The notes beneath the pieces are model-generated. The model was not told the origin of the DNA. It saw only the letters and a list, made by a program, of their open reading frames with translations, and made no database searches. Positions 58,533 through 64,000 of a DNA stretch of 64,000 bases are shown here, piece by piece. Position 1 is the stretch's first letter; every line of letters begins with the position of its first letter. The stretch is from Balneatrix alpica DSM 16621 (GTDB lineage: Bacteria; Pseudomonadota; Gammaproteobacteria; Pseudomonadales; Balneatricaceae), in contig NZ_KK211040.1 in the NCBI RefSeq assembly GCF_000619885.1, forward strand, positions 491,527 through 555,526. Direction: 5' to 3'. The position numbers and the translations under genes were made by a program.

Positions 58533-58907
58533 TTAAGCGTCGGTGTTCTTGATAACGATCTTTTCCTTGATACGCGCAGCCTTACCAGACAGGTCACGTA
58601 GGTAGTACAGCTTAGCCTGACGAACGTCACCACGGCGCTTAACCTGGATGCTTTCGATCTGGTTGCTGTAAGTCTGGAAAGTACGCTCAACGCCTACGCC
58701 GTGAGAAATCTTACGCAGGGTGAAAGCAGAGTTCAGGCCGCGGTTACGCTTGCCAATGACTACACCTTCAAAAGCCTGCAGACGGCTACGATCGCCTTCC
58801 TTAACACGTACTTGTACCACCAGGGTGTCACCGGCACCGAAGGCAGGTACTTCTTTATTCATTTGTTCAGCTTCGATTTGCTGAATGATCAGGTTCTTGC
58901 TGCTCAT
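58533..58907 (-). CDS. rplS: 50S ribosomal protein L19
   Basis: This 124-residue protein shows the typical sequence [18 protein letters not shown] and ERTFQTYSN. It is the last gene of the conserved operon and overlaps the end of trmD by 41 bases, which is unusually long for this pair. Confidence 0.97.
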   Translation of the reverse strand: MSSKNLIIQQIEAEQMNKEVPAFGAGDTLVVQVRVKEGDRSRLQAFEGVVIGKRNRGLNSAFTLRKISHGVGVERTFQTYSNQIESIQVKRRGDVRQAKLYYLRDLSGKAARIKEKIVIKNTDA

Positions 58908-59688
58908 CGCTCGCTCCTAATGTAGTTTCCACCTCACCCTGTCGCTGTGTCTGGCGGTGTTGGTGGATAAATTCTGTCAAAAGCCGTTGCTGTTCGTTGG
59001 TCAATGTCTGACGGGCCAACAACTCCGGACGTCTTAACCAAGTACGTCCTAATTGTTGCTGCAACCGCCACTGACGTATCTGTTGATGGTTGCCCCCCAA
59101 CAAAACGGGAGGTACCTCAAGCCCTTCATAACATTCAGGTCGTGTATAGTGCGGACAATCCAGCAAGCCTGCACTGAAAGAATCCTGCTCTGCCGACTCC
59201 TGCTTACCTAGCACCCCCGGTACTAAGCGGGCAACGCTATCGACTAACACCATGGCTGGCAGCTCACCGCCACTCAGCACAAAATCACCAATGGACCACT
59301 CAGCATCAATCTGGGTTTGAATTACCCGCTCATCAATACCTTCATATCGCCCTGCAACCAGTAACAAAGCCGGCTCACGTGCCAACTCTGCCACGCCCTG
59401 CTGATCCAACACCCGCCCCTGGGGGGAGAGGTAGATCACCTTAGGCTTAACGGGGGCAGCCTGCTTGGCTGCATTGATGGCATCCTGCAATGGCTGGACT
59501 TTCATCAACATGCCTGGGCCACCGCCATAGGGGCGATCATCCACGGTGCGGTGTCGGTCATACGTAAAGTCACGCGGATTCCAACACTGCAAGGTCAGTT
59601 TGTTTTGTCTGACCGCTCGACCGGTTACACCGTAGTGACTAACCGCTCGAAACATCTCTGGAAACAGAGAAATCAAGCCTATCCACAT
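58867..59688 (-). CDS. trmD: tRNA (guanine-37 N1)-methyltransferase
   Basis: This 273-residue knotted (SPOUT) methyltransferase modifies G37 next to the anticodon. Motifs seen: [32 protein letters not shown] and the SAM-binding [11 protein letters not shown]. The C-terminal 20-odd residues ([14 protein letters not shown]...) extend past the usual end and read over the rplS start. Confidence 0.96.
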   Translation of the reverse strand: MWIGLISLFPEMFRAVSHYGVTGRAVRQNKLTLQCWNPRDFTYDRHRTVDDRPYGGGPGMLMKVQPLQDAINAAKQAAPVKPKVIYLSPQGRVLDQQGVAELAREPALLLVAGRYEGIDERVIQTQIDAEWSIGDFVLSGGELPAMVLVDSVARLVPGVLGKQESAEQDSFSAGLLDCPHYTRPECYEGLEVPPVLLGGNHQQIRQWRLQQQLGRTWLRRPELLARQTLTNEQQRLLTEFIHQHRQTQRQGEVETTLGASDEQQEPDHSANRS

Positions 59689-59692
59689 AGGC

Positions 59693-60217
59693 TTAGTAAC
59701 TGGGGTCCCAATCGACCACCAAGCGTTCCTGTTCCAGCAACACTTCCTTCACGATGTTGTCAGGTAAATAAGGAATCAAACGTTCCTGCTTATCCACACT
59801 GCCAACACAGGGCTTTACAACCAGCACATCATTGGCACCGGTAGCCATCAGGTGATCAACTCGCCCCAGCAATTGCTCTTGCAAATTGACTACCTGTAAC
59901 CCTTCGAGCTGATGCCAGTAAAACTCGCCATCTTCCAAGGCGGGCAACTGCTCCTGCTCGATGTAAATTTCTGCTCCGCAATAACTGCGAGCCAGATCTC
60001 GATCGTCACACCCTTTGATATGGGCTACAAGGCCCTCACCATGGGTACGCCACTGATCAATATTTACTGCCAACGCTTGACCATTGAGCTGTAACGTCCA
60101 AGGCTCATAAGCAAAGATATTTTCTAACGGCTGGGTATAGGAGTAGATCTTCACCCATCCTTTCACCCCATATACAGAGGTGATACGTCCAACCAACAGA
60201 GTGTCTTTGTTTGCCAT
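59693..60217 (-). CDS. rimM: 16S rRNA processing protein RimM
   Basis: This 174-residue ribosome maturation factor has an N-terminal barrel ([19 protein letters not shown]) and a PRC-barrel C-terminus ([12 protein letters not shown]). The ATG at 60217 fits the family; a TTG nine codons earlier is not conserved. It lies between rpsP and trmD as usual. Confidence 0.95.
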   Translation of the reverse strand: MANKDTLLVGRITSVYGVKGWVKIYSYTQPLENIFAYEPWTLQLNGQALAVNIDQWRTHGEGLVAHIKGCDDRDLARSYCGAEIYIEQEQLPALEDGEFYWHQLEGLQVVNLQEQLLGRVDHLMATGANDVLVVKPCVGSVDKQERLIPYLPDNIVKEVLLEQERLVVDWDPSY

Positions 60218-60248
60218 TGAATATGTCAGCTCTACAACACGCAACTGA

Positions 60249-60497
60249 TTAAGCGGCCTTGCTGGCCTCTTTGATCAACTGAGCCACACGATCGGTGGGC
60301 TGTGCACCATGCTGCGTCCAGTAAGCAACACGCTCCAGGTTGATGCTCAGGCGCTGCTCCTGACCACGAGCCAAGGGATTGAAGAAACCCACTCGCTCAA
60401 TAAAACGACCGTCGCGAGCATTACGCTGATCAGCGATGGTGATGTGGTAGAAAGGACGCTTTTTAGAGCCGCCACGAGCTAAACGAATAGTTACCAT
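60249..60497 (-). CDS. rpsP: 30S ribosomal protein S16
   Basis: This 82-residue protein starts [19 protein letters not shown], the typical S16 N-terminus. The frame extends upstream to 60602, but that part is unlike S16. It is the first gene of the rpsP-rimM-trmD-rplS operon. A GAGGA site lies 11 bases before the ATG. Confidence 0.97.
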   Translation of the reverse strand: MVTIRLARGGSKKRPFYHITIADQRNARDGRFIERVGFFNPLARGQEQRLSINLERVAYWTQHGAQPTDRVAQLIKEASKAA

Positions 60498-60681
60498 ACT
60501 ACGTTCGATCCTCTTACTGAGTCCGAGTGGGTTTTGACATCGCCCACTGTTTGGGAAACCGGCTAAGCTTTTAAGGGACATAACCGAGTCACAAGGCGCC
60601 ACATTCTACGCAAAGCGCCCTGAAGATGGAAGGAAAAACTGTATTAAAACTGCACAGTCTGCCGAAATTGTCTAGCTCCTG

Positions 60682-62058
60682 TTAAAGACGCGGCATACCG
60701 CCACCCATTCCAGGGGGCAACATTCCCTTCATGCCACGCATTAACTTGCTCAAGCCACCTTTCGCGGTCAGCTGCTTCATCATCTTTTGCATCTGTTTAT
60801 GCTGCTTCAGCAGCCGGTTAATATCCTGCACCTGGGTGCCGGAGCCCTGTGCAATACGACGCTTACGCGAGCCGTTGATTACATCAGGATTACGACGCTC
60901 TCCCGGCGTCATGGAGTTAATGATCGCCTCCATTTGCTTAAACATTTTTTCCGCCTGGCCCAGATCAGCATTCTGACTAAGCTGTCCCATGCCAGGCATC
61001 ATGCTCATGATGCTACCCATACCGCCCATTTGCTTCATTTGCTGCAATTGGTCACGGAAGTCTTCCAGGTTAAAGGTTTTACCTTTCTTTAACTTCGTCG
61101 CCAGCTGTTCTGCTTTATCCTTATCAAGCTTTTGCTCCGCCTGCTCGATCAGCGAGAGCACATCGCCCATCCCCAAGATACGGGAAGCAACACGATCTGG
61201 ATGGAAGGGCGCCAACGCTTCGGTTTTCTCCCCCACCCCCAAAAATTTAATCGGCTTACCCGTAATATGGCGAACAGACAACGCTGCCCCACCACGGGCA
61301 TCACCATCGGTCTTAGTAAGAATGACACCGGTTAATGGCAATACATCATTGAAAGCCTTAGCCGTGTTCGCCGCATCCTGACCGGTCATGGAGTCCACCA
61401 CAAACAGGGTTTCCACCGGTTTAACCTGGGCATGCAGCTGACGCACTTCCTCCATCATCGCCTCATCAACATGAAGGCGACCTGCCGTATCCAACAGCAC
61501 AACATCATGGTGCTGAATTTTGGCATGCTGGACCGCTGCCTTAGCGATGTCAGCAGGCTTCTGCTCGGGCGAACTGGGGAAGAAATGCACCCCAACCTCC
61601 GCTGCCAACGTCTCCAGCTGTTTAATCGCAGCGGGACGATAGACGTCTACCGATACCATCATGACGGACTTTTTCTTACGTTCTTTCAGGTAGCGCGCCA
61701 GCTTGGCTGCTGAAGTCGTTTTACCCGCCCCCTGCAAACCCGCCAACATAATCACCGCCGGCGGCTGAGCGGCCAGGTTTAACTCTTCATTGGCCTCCCC
61801 CATGATGGTGACCAACTCCTGACGAACTATTTTGACGAACACCTGGCCAGGCGTCAGGCTACGGGTCACCTCTTGCCCAATCGCGCGCTCCTTAACCTTG
61901 GCGATAAACTCCTTCACCACCGGTAAGGCAACATCCGCTTCCAGCAACGCCATACGCACATCGCGCAATGCATCTTTGACGTTATCTTCCGTCAGCTTGG
62001 CTTGACCGGTGATATGTTTCAGGGTGCGCCCTAAGCGCTCACTTAAGTTGTCAAACAT
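60682..62058 (-). CDS. ffh: Signal recognition particle protein Ffh
   Basis: This 458-residue SRP54 GTPase has an N-terminal helical bundle, the G domain with GLQGAGKTTSAAKL and DTAGRLHVDE, and a Met-rich M domain (about 320-440) that binds 4.5S RNA and signal peptides. The ATG at 62058 follows GAGG at six bases. It is divergent from the CcsA-like gene. Confidence 0.97.
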   Translation of the reverse strand: MFDNLSERLGRTLKHITGQAKLTEDNVKDALRDVRMALLEADVALPVVKEFIAKVKERAIGQEVTRSLTPGQVFVKIVRQELVTIMGEANEELNLAAQPPAVIMLAGLQGAGKTTSAAKLARYLKERKKKSVMMVSVDVYRPAAIKQLETLAAEVGVHFFPSSPEQKPADIAKAAVQHAKIQHHDVVLLDTAGRLHVDEAMMEEVRQLHAQVKPVETLFVVDSMTGQDAANTAKAFNDVLPLTGVILTKTDGDARGGAALSVRHITGKPIKFLGVGEKTEALAPFHPDRVASRILGMGDVLSLIEQAEQKLDKDKAEQLATKLKKGKTFNLEDFRDQLQQMKQMGGMGSIMSMMPGMGQLSQNADLGQAEKMFKQMEAIINSMTPGERRNPDVINGSRKRRIAQGSGTQVQDINRLLKQHKQMQKMMKQLTAKGGLSKLMRGMKGMLPPGMGGGMPRL

Positions 62059-62146
62059 AGGAAACCTCAGTATCAGGTACGCTGGGCAAACGTACCTGCA
62101 TTGCAAAATTTTCGGCTATTATATCCGACACACCGACAAGGGACGA

Positions 62147-62983
62147 ATGTCTCTGCCCGATCTGGAGCCTTGGATTGCCCACATGTTGTTGATCGTCACT
62201 TCGTTATTAGCTGTCATTGCCTACTCTTGCGCTGGATATTGGCAAGGCTGTGCCCTGCTCAATCGTCCGCAAGCCAGTAAAGCCCTGGTGCTTTCTTTAG
62301 CTGCCTTAGGCGCCGTAAGCCAAGCGATTCTCCTTAGTCAGGGTATGCTCACCCCCGAGGGTTGGCTACTAGACTTTGTCAGCCTGTCATCTTTAATGGC
62401 AATTGTCTTAGTCTCTCTGGTGGTAGTAAGCAGCCTAACTCGGCCACTGGAAAACCTATTGGTCATTATTTTACCCGTTGCTATTTTGACCTTGGCGCTA
62501 GAGTGGCTACTTCCTCAACACGGCAGTGCTAAACATTACCATCCCGGGGTGCTGATCCATATTCTTGCCTCCATGCTGGCCTACGCCCTACTGGCGTTAG
62601 CCGGTATTCAGGCCTTACTACTTGCTCGCCAAGACTGGCAGTTGAAACACCATCATCCTAGCGGCATTGTCAAATCACTTCCTCCACTGCAGACCATGGA
62701 AAAGCTGTTATTCGAATTGGTATGGGGTGGTATGGTACTGCTCACCCTTGGCCTACTGACCGGCTTTATTTTTGTAGAAAATCTTTTCGCCCAGCACCTC
62801 GTCCACAAAACCCTACTCTCTCTGTTAGCCTGGGTACTCTTTGCCATCCTGCTATGGGGCCATCATCGTCTCGGCTGGCGCAGCCGTACCGCGGTGCGCT
62901 GGACCCTTGGCGGCTTTATTCTGTTGATGCTGGGCTTCTTTGGCAGCAAGTGGGTACTGGAGTTTGTACTGGGCAGCGCTTGA
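62147..62983 (+). CDS. CcsA/YpjD-like membrane protein
   Basis: This 278-residue protein has about eight membrane helices and belongs to the cytochrome c assembly (CcsA/CcmC-like) family in its YpjD subgroup, usually found beside ffh and a CorB/HlyC-type gene. The WxWD-type heme loop is not obvious, so heme handling is uncertain. The ATG at 62147 follows AAGGGA. Confidence 0.85.
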   Translation: MSLPDLEPWIAHMLLIVTSLLAVIAYSCAGYWQGCALLNRPQASKALVLSLAALGAVSQAILLSQGMLTPEGWLLDFVSLSSLMAIVLVSLVVVSSLTRPLENLLVIILPVAILTLALEWLLPQHGSAKHYHPGVLIHILASMLAYALLALAGIQALLLARQDWQLKHHHPSGIVKSLPPLQTMEKLLFELVWGGMVLLTLGLLTGFIFVENLFAQHLVHKTLLSLLAWVLFAILLWGHHRLGWRSRTAVRWTLGGFILLMLGFFGSKWVLEFVLGSA

Positions 62984-63044
62984 CAGCCCCAATGGGAATG
63001 AATACAACAGCCTTTCAGCTCAGTGAAACGAGGTTCACTCCGTC

Positions 63045-64000
63045 TTGAACGACCTTCCTATATCGGCCTTACTATTGTTGTTAGGCCTGCTTATTTTGTG
63101 TTCTGCTTTTTTCTCTGCATCCGAAACCGGCATGATGTCGCTCAACCGCTACAAGCTGCGACACTTGGTCAAAAACAAACACCGGGGAGCATTACGCGCC
63201 AGCAAACTACTGGAGCGTCCTGACCGCCTGATTGGCGTCATTCTGATCGGCAACAACTTCGTTAACATTCTTGCCTCCGCCATTGCTACTGTTATTGCCG
63301 TACGCTTGTGGGGCGATGCTGGCATTGCGATTGCCACCGCAGTGCTGACTCTGGTCATCCTGATTTTTGCCGAGGTTACCCCAAAAACCCTGGCTGCACT
63401 TCATCCCGAGCGCATTGCCTTCCCTGCAGCCATTTTACTGCGCCCCATTTTAAAGCTGCTCTACCCCTGCGTCTGGACAGTCAACAGCATTACCAATGCC
63501 ATCCTGAAGCTGCTAGGCCTGCACCGCAAAGATCAGAATGACCACCTCAGCACTGAAGAGCTGCGCACTTTAGTGCATGAAGCCGGTGCACTGATGCCAC
63601 GCCGTAATCAGGACATGCTACTGAGCATTCTTGATCTTGAACATGTCAGCGTGAATGACATCATGATCCCCAGCAATGAAATCATCGGCATTGACCTGGA
63701 AGATGAGCTGGAAACAATACTGGAACAGATTTCTCGCAGCCGTTATACCCGCCTCCCCATTTACCAGGGCGATATCAATAACGTGCTTGGCGTCCTCCAT
63801 ATGCGCAGCGTTGCTCGCCTACTGAAGCATGGCCGCGATCTGAGCAAGCAGGATCTTTTGAATGAAAGTTTTCCCGCATACTTTATTCCGGAAAACACCT
63901 CGCTCCACACCCAACTCTTTAACTTCCAACGGGAAAGTAAACGTCTGGGCCTAGTAGTTGATGAATACGGCGATGTGATTGGCGCCATTACCCTAGAGGA
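63045..64000 (+). CDS. CorB/CNNM-type transporter, partial (CNNM and CBS domains)
   Basis: The frame is open to the window end, with about 318 residues visible. An N-terminal CNNM (DUF21) domain with membrane helices (SAFFSASETGMMSLNRYK, then AEVTPKTLAALHPE) leads into CBS domains that begin around VNDIMIPSNEIIGID. Relatives (CorB, YfjD) are linked to magnesium or cobalt resistance. The start is a TTG at 63045, the first start codon after an upstream in-frame stop; GAGG lies 11 bases before. The end lies outside the window. Confidence 0.9.
   Translation, partial: MNDLPISALLLLLGLLILCSAFFSASETGMMSLNRYKLRHLVKNKHRGALRASKLLERPDRLIGVILIGNNFVNILASAIATVIAVRLWGDAGIAIATAVLTLVILIFAEVTPKTLAALHPERIAFPAAILLRPILKLLYPCVWTVNSITNAILKLLGLHRKDQNDHLSTEELRTLVHEAGALMPRRNQDMLLSILDLEHVSVNDIMIPSNEIIGIDLEDELETILEQISRSRYTRLPIYQGDINNVLGVLHMRSVARLLKHGRDLSKQDLLNESFPAYFIPENTSLHTQLFNFQRESKRLGLVVDEYGDVIGAITLE

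Overview
The window is 64 kb of chromosome from a gammaproteobacterium. The evidence is the gene order: rpoE-rseA-rseC-mucD, lepA-lepB-rnc-era-recO-pdxJ-acpS, cysM-rlmD-relA-mazG, rpsP-rimM-trmD-rplS, hom-thrC-recJ, ygfZ/sdhE/ygfX/nadB, and prfB with its programmed frameshift next to lysS. The overall style (MucD-type protease, DUF4845 after lepB, a bioMNY transporter) fits an Oceanospirillales/Pseudomonadales-like bacterium, but the sequence alone does not give me the genus. No CRISPR array, prophage or intact insertion sequence was seen.

Region 1 (1-12 kb) is the more accessory part. It holds the end of an MFS exporter, a small unknown gene and a tRNA-fMet. Behind that tRNA lies a tandem array of broken tRNA-fMet 3' halves and hairpins. 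Then come an aldose dehydrogenase, a pirin, a DMT exporter, an RpiR-type regulator divergent from a class III aminotransferase and a carboxymuconolactone-decarboxylase-like protein, a YebC paralogue, the biotin ECF transporter bioM-bioN-bioY and a second tRNA-fMet. The two tRNA-fMet genes are direct repeats about 9.4 kb apart, and each has its own promoter and terminator. Upstream of the second one is a cluster of DnaA-box-like 9-mers beside an A-rich tract.

Region 2 (12-23 kb) has a membrane-anchored cold-shock-domain protein, slyX, rsmJ, a chemotaxis receptor whose ribosome binding site lies in a hairpin, uppP, tsaB, a large EF-hand-like protein, adk and ppc.

Region 3 (23-41 kb) is a near-continuous minus-strand run of twelve genes (lepA to mazG) for translation, RNA processing, cofactor synthesis and the stringent response. 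Upstream of it is the envelope-stress operon rpoE-rseA-rseC-mucD. The anti-sigma factor in this operon appears to be a fusion of RseA with the C-terminal domain of RseB, and no separate rseB is present. nadB is divergent from rpoE, followed by sdhE/ygfX and ygfZ.

Region 4 (42-64 kb) holds ung, lysS, prfB, a polar amino acid ABC operon that ends in an isoaspartyl-dipeptidase-like gene with an altered metal site, recJ, an ElyC-like protein, thrC, hom, dsbC, xerD, the rpsP-rimM-trmD-rplS operon, ffh, a CcsA-like membrane protein and the start of a CorB/CNNM-type transporter.

Most of the window is conserved housekeeping sequence. The best candidates for something undescribed are the RseA-RseB fusion, the tRNA-ghost/hairpin array next to tRNA-fMet, the DnaA-box-like cluster and the altered IadA-like enzyme.
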